NCBI GenBank assembly: GCA_017404265.1
Contig: JAFRCS010000007.1
Coordinates: 1 to 54,551, forward strand
Length of the DNA: 54,551 bases
DNA from: Mogibacterium sp.
GTDB taxonomy: Bacteria > Bacillota > Clostridia > Peptostreptococcales > Anaerovoracaceae
Direction: 5' to 3'
A program made the translations under genes and the position numbers. Below are positions 1 to 6,323 of this stretch, one piece after another. Each line of letters opens with the position of its first letter. Position 1 is the first letter of the stretch. The notes under the pieces are model-generated. The model saw nothing but the letters and a program-made list of their open reading frames with translations. It searched no databases and was not told the origin of the DNA.

Positions 1-990
1 ACAACTGCATCGGTAAACGGCAAGAACAAGGATATCAGACCACAGAAGGAGATCACTCTCGTTGATGTTCTCGAGTACAAGAACCTCAAAAAGGGTGAGA
101 CCTATACTGCAAAAGGTGTCCTGATGGATAAGGTTACAGGTAAGCCGGTACTGGACCCAAGCGGCAAGCAGATCACTGCCGAGCAGGAGTTCAAGACCTT
201 CATGTCGAATGGCAAGGTCAAGGTCACCTTCACATTCGATGCTACCAGCCTCTATGGTAAGGAGACAGTAGTATTCGAGAAAGTCTATGACAGCGAGGGA
301 CATGTGGCTGCGACTCATGAGGAGATCGATGACGAAGGTCAGACAGTCACATGGGAGCACATGCAGCCATCGTACGAGATGTATAAAATCCGTACCACTA
401 AAGCTCCTTCAAAGGGAGACAAATACGGATTCTTTGCAAAGGACGAAGTCGAGTATGAAGTCCATGTCGAGAATACCGGAAACATTGCTCTTACGATGGA
501 TGTTACAGATCAGTTCACACAGAATCCTGAGTATTTCACTGTGCCAAAGCTGAAAGATGTGACATTCGCTGGCGAAGGAACCTGGAACAACAAGGGCAAA
601 GATGAGTTCATTGCGAATATCACTCTTGAGCCGGGCGAAAAGGCTGTGGTCACATATACTGCAGTAATCAGCGACGACGCAAAGGAATACCTTGCAGCAG
701 CTGCAAAGGACTCAGACTCCCTGGATGACAAGGGACACGACATCAACAGGGAATACCAGAAGAACAAGACCGACGACCATGACGGTTACTGGAACACTGC
801 TTACTGCGACAATGTGACATACCCGAATCCGGACAATCCTGACGAACCTGGAACGCTTGAACCTAAGGATGACGTAGCACAGACACCGGTTCAGAAGCCT
901 GAGATCGGCACATCGCTTGCAGATGGTGCAGGCACAAAGACTGTAGCAGCTGCCAAGGTTAGTCAGCTCATCGACTCTATCACTTACTAG
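1..990 (+). CDS. VaFE-repeat surface-anchored adhesin, C-terminal region (5' end outside window)
   Basis: The reading frame is open from base 1, so the gene begins upstream of the window. Residues 1-90 form a VaFE/SpaA-like Thr-ester-type repeat: the signature TLVDVLEYKNL is followed by KGVLMDK and closes in VVFEKVY. A second Ig-like segment of about 160 residues follows (DEVEYEVHVENTGN, then YTAVISDDA) and ends in an acidic Asn/Pro linker. A further VaFE repeat starts at TKTVAAAKVSQLIDSITY but is cut by TAG at 988-990. The same frame stays open to 1464 and contains the rest of that repeat plus the sorting signal. Proteins of this family are covalently attached surface or pilus-like adhesins; as read, this product would lack its wall anchor. 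The gene lies inside an integrase-associated region, so it is probably cargo of a mobile element. Confidence 0.8.
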   Translation, partial: TTASVNGKNKDIRPQKEITLVDVLEYKNLKKGETYTAKGVLMDKVTGKPVLDPSGKQITAEQEFKTFMSNGKVKVTFTFDATSLYGKETVVFEKVYDSEGHVAATHEEIDDEGQTVTWEHMQPSYEMYKIRTTKAPSKGDKYGFFAKDEVEYEVHVENTGNIALTMDVTDQFTQNPEYFTVPKLKDVTFAGEGTWNNKGKDEFIANITLEPGEKAVVTYTAVISDDAKEYLAAAAKDSDSLDDKGHDINREYQKNKTDDHDGYWNTAYCDNVTYPNPDNPDEPGTLEPKDDVAQTPVQKPEIGTSLADGAGTKTVAAAKVSQLIDSITY

Positions 991-1464
991 GGACTTGATC
1001 CTTCAAAGTGGTATGTGTTCGAAGGGACACTTATGGTAAAGGATACAGGCGATCCTCTTGTAGAACATGGCACGCCGATCACAGTAATGAGCGAACCGTT
1101 CCAGCCGAAGAGACCAAATGGCTCAGCAAAGATCAGTTTCATAATCGATACTACGAACCTCGATGGCAAAGAACTCGTTGCGTTCGAGACCTGCTACAGG
1201 CTGAATGAATACAGCAAGGGTGATGATGTAACGAAAGCCGATAAGACTGTAGTTGCAGAGCATAAGGATCTCAAGGATGAGGGACAGACAGTGAAGGTTT
1301 CGAAAGAAGCCAAGAGAGTGCCGCCTAAGACAGGTGACAACAATATGCTCTGGCTGTATGGTGGACTCTTTGCAACCGCTATGGGAAGTATGCTTGTGCT
1401 TGTCATAAGGGAGTATATAAAGAAACGCAGGCAAGCCAAAGAGGATGCGGAAATGCTTGTCTGA
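991..1464 (+). pseudogene. Severed C-terminal VaFE repeat and LPXTG-like sorting signal of the upstream surface protein
   Basis: Directly after the TAG at 988-990, and in the same frame, the sequence continues as the remainder of a VaFE repeat (GLDPSKWYVFEGTLMVKDTG, later LVAFETCYR). A sorting signal follows: VPPKTGD, a hydrophobic stretch of about 20 residues (MLWLYGGLFATAMGSMLVLV) and a basic tail. Compared with the intact repeat, the stop sits where YKNL has its Lys, so one A-to-T change (AAG to TAG) would explain it. A GTG at 1015 is the first possible restart, but no convincing Shine-Dalgarno precedes it and the fragment has no signal peptide. It is best read as the 3' part of a nonsense-mutated gene. 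Readthrough or a sequencing error are the alternatives. Confidence 0.75.
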
Positions 1465-1564
1465 TAGCTAATGGAGACACAGTGAGGCGCGGTGATACCG
1501 CTCTGACATCTGCAGTTGAGCCGTAATGCAGGTGTTAAACAGCATGCAGAATAAAGTGTATGGG

Positions 1565-1590
1565 GACCCGGATCATTCCGGGTCTTCTAC
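1565..1590 (+). terminator. Hairpin downstream of the surface-protein gene
   Basis: GACCCGG (1565-1571) pairs with CCGGGTC (1578-1584) around ATCATT, followed by a T-rich but imperfect tail. An outer GCATGCAG...CTGCATGC inverted repeat encloses it. The rest of the roughly 300-bp gap (1465-1772) contains only this hairpin, the one at 1685-1724, and a direct repeat of TAGTCATT near 1642-1665. Confidence 0.45.
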
Positions 1591-1684
1591 TGCATGCATA
1601 TTCAGAAACAGACTGTGGCTATATGTAAGATGATGAGGGTTTAGTCATTTTACACGTAGTCATTATACATACGTTGCATATACT

Positions 1685-1724
1685 GGGCGAAGGTGCGAAT
1701 CTGATGGTCGCATCCTCGCCTTTT
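1685..1724 (+). terminator. Strong hairpin plus T-tract just upstream of the excisionase-like gene
   Basis: GGGCGAAGGTGCGA (1685-1698) pairs with TCGCATCCTCGCC (1708-1720), almost 13 bp, followed by TTTT. It sits about 50 bp before the small gene at 1773. It could be a terminator insulating the excision genes or an attenuator in their leader. Confidence 0.55.
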
Positions 1725-1772
1725 CTGATGATCAGGGACTATTGTATTAATGTCCCGGGAAGCGAGGCTGAC

Positions 1773-2009
1773 ATGGAAACTTTAATGAATAACGTTGCTC
1801 AGAATGAGAGCGGTTTCGGTGCGAAATTCTACACCGTTAAGGATGTCATGGAAATGACAACCTGGAGCAAGACGACTGTGCTCAAGCTGTTTGATGATCC
1901 AAAGTTTCCTTCGGCAGACTTCGGAAAGAATCAGATCATAGAAGAACACGCCCTGATCGAATACTTTTCGGTCAGGCATGAGAAGAAAAAAGATCGTCAC
2001 TGGAAGTAG
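1773..2009 (+). CDS. Excisionase-like helix-turn-helix protein
   Basis: A 78-residue basic protein. The segment FYTVKDVMEMTTWSKTTVLK followed by LFDDPKFPSADFGKNQ has the form of the winged-helix/MerR-like N-terminal fold used by Xis and HTH_17 excisionases. It lies 17 bp upstream of the integrase gene on the same strand, the standard xis-int order. The ATG at 1773 is preceded by AGCGAGG; an internal ATG at 1785 is also possible, and a far-upstream ATG at 1674 would include the hairpin at 1685-1724 and is unlikely. Its expected role is to bend attachment-site DNA and bias the integrase towards excision. The excisionase role is inferred from size, fold and position. Confidence 0.7.
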   Translation: METLMNNVAQNESGFGAKFYTVKDVMEMTTWSKTTVLKLFDDPKFPSADFGKNQIIEEHALIEYFSVRHEKKKDRHWK

Positions 2010-2026
2010 AACAGGGAGGAGAAGAT

Positions 2027-3190
2027 ATGTCAGGAACCAAGGCGAATATAAAGGCAGAGAATGGGGAAGGTTCATTCCGGTACAACTCTGCAGGGAACCT
2101 GGAATACAGGTTTTCATATAAAGACGAGAACGGAAAGGCTAAGAGAAAGTCTGTGTCCGGCCGCGATGTAAGCGAATGCTACAGAAAGGCTGAGGAATTT
2201 ATGAACATACTGGTGCTGAAGAAGAACCATATAGATCCGGACATGACCATAATCACGATCCTGGAGAACAGATACAAGAAGGATCTTGCACTTGGATATA
2301 CAGGGGAGCAAGGATATTGCAGAAACCTTTCTAACCTCAGGATCCTGGAAAAAGCAGCGTTTGCCAGCAAACCAATCAGAGAGGTCAAAGAGGAAGATGT
2401 CTTTGAGTATATCGAGTCTCTCAGGAAGTACTCGAGCAGTATGGTCAAGCAGCTCTTCAGACAGGTGAAGCTTGGGTTCACTCTTGCAAAGGAAGACAAG
2501 ATCATTATGGTCAGTCTTATGGATAACAGAGACATGAAATGCCCTAAGATCGGCAAGCCGGTGAAGAAGGTCAGTAGCCTCACAAGAGAAGAACAGAAGA
2601 AGCTCGTTGACTTTATGACTATAAAAGCGCCGCCTGAGGGAAGGAACGATTACAGGCTGCAGCTCTTTATCGAGCTGTATAGCGGGATGAGAATGGGTGA
2701 GATCAATGCTCTCAGGACAGAAGACGTAGATCTCGAAAACAATGTGATACATGTAAGATCGACAATCTCCAGAGGGCTGGAATATCGGGAGTTTGTAAAA
2801 GACGGCACCAAGACAGAGTCGGGTCAGAGAGATGTACCTATCAGCAAGACTCTGAGACCATATATAGAGGAAGCACTTGAGAGACAGCAGCCAAACGAAG
2901 AAAACCTGATATTCTATGACTACAATAAGGACAGCGTTATCAGCACTTCTCAGGTCAACTGTTATTACCAGAGGACGTGCAGAACGATCGGGATCCCTGC
3001 TGATGGTCAACACTCCTTAAGGCACACGTTCGCGACAAGATGTATCGAATCAGGTGTCCCGCCAGTTGTACTCAAGACCTGGCTTGGCCATACGGACATA
3101 CACATTACCTTGGACACTTACACAGATGTGTTCAAGAGCCTGGATCACAGCGCAGTCTCAACGCTTGATGACTATCTGGACAGTATGTAG
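2027..3190 (+). CDS. Tyrosine recombinase / integrase (phage-ICE type)
   Basis: 387 residues with a GGGAGGAGAAG ribosome site just upstream. The N-terminal ~60 residues form an arm-binding AP2-like domain (FRYNSAGNLEYRFSY), followed by a core-binding SAM-like domain and a catalytic domain. The catalytic set is visible: Arg222 (SGMRMGEINALR), the HSLRH box with His329 and Arg332, His355 in LGHTD, and the nucleophile Tyr365 in DTYTDV. The length and architecture match Tn916/ICE integrases. It is co-oriented with the excisionase-like gene, and 176 bp after its stop comes the first of several tRNA-Gly-3'-end-like att sites carrying paired arm-type repeats. It is very probably the enzyme, or a relative of the enzyme, that built that array. 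The mobile element would extend leftwards out of the window. Confidence 0.93.
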   Translation: MSGTKANIKAENGEGSFRYNSAGNLEYRFSYKDENGKAKRKSVSGRDVSECYRKAEEFMNILVLKKNHIDPDMTIITILENRYKKDLALGYTGEQGYCRNLSNLRILEKAAFASKPIREVKEEDVFEYIESLRKYSSSMVKQLFRQVKLGFTLAKEDKIIMVSLMDNRDMKCPKIGKPVKKVSSLTREEQKKLVDFMTIKAPPEGRNDYRLQLFIELYSGMRMGEINALRTEDVDLENNVIHVRSTISRGLEYREFVKDGTKTESGQRDVPISKTLRPYIEEALERQQPNEENLIFYDYNKDSVISTSQVNCYYQRTCRTIGIPADGQHSLRHTFATRCIESGVPPVVLKTWLGHTDIHITLDTYTDVFKSLDHSAVSTLDDYLDSM

Positions 3191-3220
3191 AAGTTACAAT
3201 ATATATTAGTAGAAAAAGAC

Positions 3221-3250
3221 AGACCTTCGACCATCGAGGGTCTCTTCTTT
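3221..3250 (+). terminator. Terminator after the integrase
   Basis: AGACCTTCGA (3221-3230) pairs with TCGAGGGTCT (3234-3243), followed by CTTCTTT. Only this hairpin lies between the integrase stop and the first att unit. Confidence 0.55.
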
Positions 3251-3365
3251 AGCTTCATATCTCTACTATGAGGCTAAATAAGGGATCATCTGAGGATGTA
3301 AGTGTAGAGATCAGAGCATATTAGCACGAGCTCGGACTCGATGCTGCGGAAATGATTACAAAACA

Positions 3366-3468
3366 CAGTTGGGGAAATTCGACTCGCAGTTGGGGAATTG
3401 CAAAAAATGATTTTTGAAAGCCTTGCAATCACTGAGGTTGCCAGGTTCGATTCCCTTCACTCGCTCCA
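3366..3468 (+). repeat. att-like unit A: paired arm repeats plus tRNA-Gly 3'-end core
   Basis: A 103-bp unit. Two copies of CAGTTGGGGAA start at 3366 and 3387, exactly 21 bp apart. The unit ends in GGTTCGATTCCC followed by TTCACTCGCTCCA (3444-3468), which is the T-arm, acceptor strand and CCA of a tRNA-Gly-type gene. No 5' half of a tRNA is present, so this is an attachment-site remnant rather than a tRNA gene. The arm repeats are what a tyrosine integrase's N-terminal domain would bind. Confidence 0.75.
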
Positions 3469-3474
3469 CGACCT

Positions 3475-3504
3475 GGGCTTTCAGAGAGATCTGAGAGCCC
3501 TTTT
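3475..3504 (+). terminator. Terminator following att unit A
   Basis: GGGCTTTCAGA pairs with TCTGAGAGCCC around a short loop, then TTTT. It starts 6 bp after the CCA end, as would be expected if the tRNA terminator had been carried along. Confidence 0.7.
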
Positions 3505-3553
3505 ACTATGAGCAGGTGATCAGGTCCTCTGAGAGTACAGATCAGTAAAAATG

Positions 3554-3656
3554 CAGTTGGGGAAATTCAGCGATTTGTTGGGGAATTCAAAAACACAAGT
3601 CCTGAAAGCCTTGCAATTACTGATGTTGAAATCTTCGATTCTGTACACCTGCTCCA
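3554..3656 (+). repeat. att-like unit B
   Basis: A second 103-bp unit with the same plan as unit A. Arm repeats GTTGGGGAA lie at 3556 and 3577 (21 bp apart), followed by the conserved GAAAGCCTTGCAAT segment and the core end TACACCTGCTCCA. It begins 188 bp after unit A. The T-arm part is more degenerate than in A. Confidence 0.7.
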
Positions 3657-3694
3657 ATGAAAATGGATGGCTTTATGCCATCTATTTTCATTGG
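3654..3694. terminator. Long hairpin abutting att unit B
   Basis: CCAATGAAAATGGATGGC (3654-3671) pairs with GCCATCTATTTTCATTGG (3677-3694), about 17 of 18 positions paired. It overlaps the CCA end of unit B. It is equivalent in position to the hairpin at 5201-5242. Confidence 0.6.
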
Positions 3695-3842
3695 AATTAG
3701 ACGGAAAGAATTGAACCCTCGACGTAAGCCATACAATCAGAGAGGGTTCGAATCCGGGTGTATACTGATTGCAACACCCGGAAAACGGCAGTCAAGGATC
3801 GAAGACCGCGACAGCGGCGCCGGCAGGCGTCCTTGACGGCCG

Positions 3843-3864
3843 GATATTCCCTTCACCTGCTCCA
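3843..3864 (+). repeat. att core C (tRNA-Gly 3'-end fragment without arm repeats)
   Basis: GATATTCCCTTCACCTGCTCCA repeats the core end of the other units, but the upstream arm repeats are missing. Instead it is preceded by a GC-rich inverted repeat in which GTCAAGGA near 3791 pairs with TCCTTGAC near 3830. A terminator follows 7 bp later. Confidence 0.5.
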
Positions 3865-3870
3865 TAAATC

Positions 3871-3903
3871 GGGCTCCGGACAATTTCTCCGGAGTCTTTT
3901 ATT
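3871..3903 (+). terminator. Terminator following att core C
   Basis: GGCTCCGGA pairs with TCCGGAGTC, then TTTTATTTTG. It has the same relation to the CCA end as the terminators after units A and D. The DNA from 3904 to 4138 shows no further gene; it leads into the HTH gene. Confidence 0.7.
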
Positions 3904-4138
3904 TTGCCTGGCTTCTTTGAAAACACAGCGCTTAAGACATTCGTGCAAAGTCCATTCAAGTTCATAGAAATCCATACAGATCCGTGTTGTTGGGGTAAAA
4001 GCGGTGGGATGTCCCGTGCAGTTGTACGGAATTGAAGTTCCAGGCAGCTGAATAGTTAGAAAACAGGAAAGCAACAGAGGGTTGCGTGTTCTGACAAGCT
4101 TTTCATAGTAAAATGATTTACAAGGAGGACGTATTGAT

Positions 4139-4909
4139 ATGACTACAAAAGATATAATATATGATCTCAGATCAAAGAACGGTTTGTCACAGGATGATCT
4201 GGCAGAAAAGGTCTTTGTTACAAGACAGGCGGTATCACGCTGGGAAAACGGCGAAACAGTTCCTAACACAGAGACACTGAAGCTTCTGTCAAAGTGTTTC
4301 AATGTTTCCATCAATACATTGCTGGGCTCGCCCCGCCAGCTGATATGCCAGTGCTGCGGCATGCCCCTTGAGGATTCGATCATCGGCAGGGACAAAGACG
4401 GAATGCTCAATGAGGACTACTGCAAATGGTGCTATGCTGACGGAACATACACATACAACGACATGGACGATCTTATCGATGTCTGTGTCGGTCAAATGGC
4501 AAAAGACGGTTTCACCGAAGAGCAGGCCCGCTCATACATGAAAGAGATGCTTCCTTCACTGGATTACTGGAAAAGACATGACGAACTCAGCGATGACGGA
4601 AAGTTTGATGAGCTCAAGAAGCAGCTTATCAAGGAAATAAACGATCTTCAGATTGAGGGAATGCCTGAAGTAGACGGCCTGAATGCGCTCGTCGGGAGGT
4701 ATGTCAATCTTGAGTATCCGCTCCCAAGCGGACTTAATGTAAAATTCCTGGATGATAGTACTACATATCTTGGGAACCAGCTTGAACCGAAAACTGATAT
4801 CGGGAGATGCTTTGGCATACTTGCAAACATTGATTTCATTCTGGTGTGCACCTATGGAGAAGGCGGAACTGATCCGGAGCTCCTTCTTTATAAAAAGAGA
4901 CGTCGGTAA
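4139..4909 (+). CDS. XRE-family HTH regulator with zinc-ribbon and effector-like C-terminus
   Basis: 256 residues, starting at an ATG 11 bp after AAGGAGG. Residues 5-60 form a clear HTH_3 domain (LSQDDLAEKVFVTRQAVSRWENG). Residues ~68-95 carry a zinc-ribbon with CQCCGMPL and CKWC, as in the 'putative zinc ribbon' family often fused to HTH regulators. The C-terminal ~90 residues (VNLEYPLPSGLNVKF onward) form an unrecognised soluble domain. It is probably a cytoplasmic transcription regulator. It lies alone between two diverged copies of the att doublet block, which suggests that it is cargo of a small integrated element. Its target and ligand cannot be read from the sequence. Confidence 0.75.
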   Translation: MTTKDIIYDLRSKNGLSQDDLAEKVFVTRQAVSRWENGETVPNTETLKLLSKCFNVSINTLLGSPRQLICQCCGMPLEDSIIGRDKDGMLNEDYCKWCYADGTYTYNDMDDLIDVCVGQMAKDGFTEEQARSYMKEMLPSLDYWKRHDELSDDGKFDELKKQLIKEINDLQIEGMPEVDGLNALVGRYVNLEYPLPSGLNVKFLDDSTTYLGNQLEPKTDIGRCFGILANIDFILVCTYGEGGTDPELLLYKKRRR

Positions 4910-4918
4910 TCAGCTTAT

Positions 4919-5021
4919 GTGTTGGAGTAAATCAAGCAAAATTTGGAGGAAATCTGAACAGAGGATCTGGAACCGTTGAAAATACAGCGGTCTACAAAAG
5001 CGATTCCCTTCACCTGCTCCA
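4919..5021 (+). repeat. att-like unit D
   Basis: A 103-bp unit. Arm repeats GTTGGAGTAAATC (4921) and TTTGGAGGAAATC (4942) are 21 bp apart. The core end is GCGATTCCCTTCACCTGCTCCA (5000-5021). The arms are of a TTGGAGG type, distinct from the TTGGGG type of units A and B, which suggests an integrase with related but different specificity. Confidence 0.7.
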
Positions 5022-5027
5022 TAATAT

Positions 5028-5065
5028 GGGCTTTCGGAAAGAATTCCGGGAGCTCTTTCTTTTTC
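5028..5065 (+). terminator. Terminator following att unit D
   Basis: GGGCTTTCGGAA pairs with TTCCGGGAGCTC, followed by TTTCTTTTT. It would also end transcription of the HTH gene. Confidence 0.65.
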
Positions 5066-5102
5066 TTCAACAGACCGAAAAGATACATCTCCGGTTAGGA
5101 AT

Positions 5103-5205
5103 CAGTTGGAGGAATTCAAGCAAAAATTGGAGGAAATCAGAACAGAGTCTCTGGAACCCTTGAAATTACTGGCGTCTAAAAAAGCGATTCTGTTCACCCG
5201 CTCCA
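5103..5205 (+). repeat. att-like unit E
   Basis: A 103-bp unit, 184 bp after unit D. Arm repeats GTTGGAGGAA (5105) and ATTGGAGGAA (5126) are 21 bp apart. The core end is GCGATTCTGTTCACCCGCTCCA (5184-5205), the variant closest to a normal tRNA-Gly 3' end. Confidence 0.7.
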
Positions 5206-5242
5206 TGCAAAGACGCCCCTTTATGGGGCGTTTTGCATGGAG
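5201..5242. terminator. Long hairpin abutting att unit E
   Basis: CTCCATGCAAAGACGCCCC (5201-5219) pairs with GGGGCGTTTTGCATGGAG (5225-5242). The left arm includes the CCA end of the att core. Confidence 0.65.
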
Positions 5243-5355
5243 CAAATAAAGAATCGACCTGAGACGTAAGCCTGGCAAAGAACAAAGAGGGTTCGAATCC
5301 GGTTTTGTGATACAATCTTGATAACAGTGATCTCTATTGGATAGGAGCAGCAGTT

Positions 5356-5748
5356 ATGAATGATATTATGAAAGATATGTTCGTGGAGTTTGACTTCAAT
5401 GAGAAGCCTGAGGAGCTGATATCTGATGTAAACGGAATCAAGCTTCCGGATGACTACCTGGATTTCATGAGCGAGCATAACGGCGGAGAAGGGCCTCTGG
5501 GCGAGAATAACTATGGCCGTTTCTTCAAGCTGGAGGAACTGGAAGCGATCAACGATGAATACGATGTGCAGCGCAGCTGGCCGGGCTATGCCGTAATAGG
5601 TGGCATAGATGATACGCTTTGGGCGTATAACCCGTCGAAAGGAATATACTGTCAGATAGACAGCTGCAATACCGGCGAAGACACATATTATACGATTTCA
5701 GATAGTTTTGAGGAATTCCTGATCAAAATGGACGAGGAACTTGCGTAA
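5356..5748 (+). CDS. SMI1/KNR4 (SUKH) family protein, probable immunity protein
   Basis: 130 residues, acidic, starting at an ATG after ATAGGAGC. The SUKH pattern is visible: IKLPDDYLDFMSEHNGGEG near the N-terminus, then YGRFFKLEELEAIN and the central PGYAVIGG...LWAYN strand pair. SUKH proteins are small cytoplasmic proteins best known as immunity factors for contact-dependent or polymorphic toxins. It is followed 16 bp downstream by another immunity-type gene (DUF7832) and sits right beside the att array. No cognate toxin is visible in the window. The immunity role is inferred from family and context. Confidence 0.8.
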   Translation: MNDIMKDMFVEFDFNEKPEELISDVNGIKLPDDYLDFMSEHNGGEGPLGENNYGRFFKLEELEAINDEYDVQRSWPGYAVIGGIDDTLWAYNPSKGIYCQIDSCNTGEDTYYTISDSFEEFLIKMDEELA

Positions 5749-5764
5749 AGGAAGGAGACTGCTT

Positions 5765-6226
5765 ATGGCAATCGACAGAGCTGACTGGCATTGGGAGAGC
5801 GCGGAGCAGGAGTACCGCGAAACGCATGGCATTACAGGCGAGCTGACTCAGGAGCAGATCAATCAGATCTGGCTGCTGGCCGCCAACCACATAGGACTCT
5901 TCATCCAGTGGATCATTGACCGTGGATTCGAAGGTGAGGACGCAGTTCCGGAAGACTGCGCCAAAGTCCGCGCGAGGCAGATGACCGGCGCCGAATATCT
6001 GATGATCGACTGCGACGGCAAACTGTGGGAATCCGACATCCGCGAGGACGTTTTGCCCTTCGTGATGGCCTACTACTACGATGAATCAGGCGAATACCTG
6101 GCGCATTACACAGAATGCTGCCTGGATGGAGATGACAAGCCTTGCTATGGAGTGATAACAGGCGAGGAGGATTACACCCGCCTTAAGGCAAAAATTGACG
6201 AGGCGTATAAGGAAATGAGTCAATAA
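5765..6226 (+). CDS. DUF7832-type protein, probable immunity-associated
   Basis: 153 residues. The chosen ATG (5765) has AAGGAAGGAG ideally placed; an in-frame start at 5741 would overlap the previous gene and has no ribosome site. The N-terminus ADWHWESAEQEYRETHG followed by LLAANHIGLFIQWIIDRGF is typical of this short family of unknown function, which is often encoded among SUKH and other immunity genes. There is no signal peptide or membrane segment. It probably shares a transcript with the SUKH gene. Its function is not established. Confidence 0.7.
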   Translation: MAIDRADWHWESAEQEYRETHGITGELTQEQINQIWLLAANHIGLFIQWIIDRGFEGEDAVPEDCAKVRARQMTGAEYLMIDCDGKLWESDIREDVLPFVMAYYYDESGEYLAHYTECCLDGDDKPCYGVITGEEDYTRLKAKIDEAYKEMSQ

Positions 6227-6259
6227 TTGAATAATTGAAAAATATTTTTCAAAAACCTC

Positions 6260-6290
6260 TTGACCTTCCACTTTGTGGAAGGACTACTTT
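6260..6290 (+). promoter_or_regulatory. MerR-type promoter/operator (19-bp spacer with perfect dyad)
   Basis: The -35 TTGACC (6260-6265) and -10 TACTTT (6285-6290) are separated by 19 bp, the overlong spacing typical of MerR-activated promoters. The spacer region holds a perfect inverted repeat, CCTTCCAC (6264-6271) and GTGGAAGG (6275-6282). The half-sites resemble the CueR box (ACCTTCC...GGAAGG). It controls the regulator at 6324 and ybjQ. Confidence 0.8.
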
Positions 6291-6323
6291 CATGGCAGAG
6301 AGACGGACGACCGGAGGCGGACG

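Larger units (their letters stand above)
3366..3757 (+). repeat. About 390-bp att doublet block, copy 1
   Basis: This block consists of unit A, terminator, unit B, long hairpin, then GACGTAAGCC (3721-3730) and AGAGGGTTCGAATCCGG (3741-3757). The same series of parts recurs in the same order at 4919-5302 with diverged sequence, so the two are copies of one block flanking the gene at 4139-4909. No open reading frame of substance lies in 3191-4138. Confidence 0.6.
4919..5302 (+). repeat. About 390-bp att doublet block, copy 2
   Basis: The same order of parts as copy 1: unit D, terminator, unit E, long hairpin, GACGTAAGCC (5263-5272) and AGAGGGTTCGAATCCGG (5286-5302). The gap 4910-5355 is filled by this block and contains no gene. 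Confidence 0.6.

Noticed and set aside
988..990. Stop-codon reassignment of TAG to an amino acid
   Set aside because: Many intact genes in the window (for example nifJ, ackA, fba neighbours and the integrase) end in TAG, so TAG is a working stop.
1015..1464. An independent small surface protein starting at GTG 1015
   Set aside because: No ribosome site or signal peptide, and the sequence is the exact continuation of the VaFE repeat broken by the TAG.
3441..3468. A complete tRNA-Gly gene
   Set aside because: Only the T-arm, acceptor strand and CCA end are present. No D-arm or anticodon arm precedes it; instead integrase arm repeats do.
3366..3588. CRISPR-like array from the repeated TTGGGGAA motif
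   Set aside because: Repeats are about 10 bp and occur in pairs within larger 103-bp units, with no regular spacers and no cas genes.
3741..3757. A second tRNA indicated by GAGGGTTCGAATCC (also at 5286-5302)
   Set aside because: No cloverleaf can be drawn around it; it is part of the duplicated att block.
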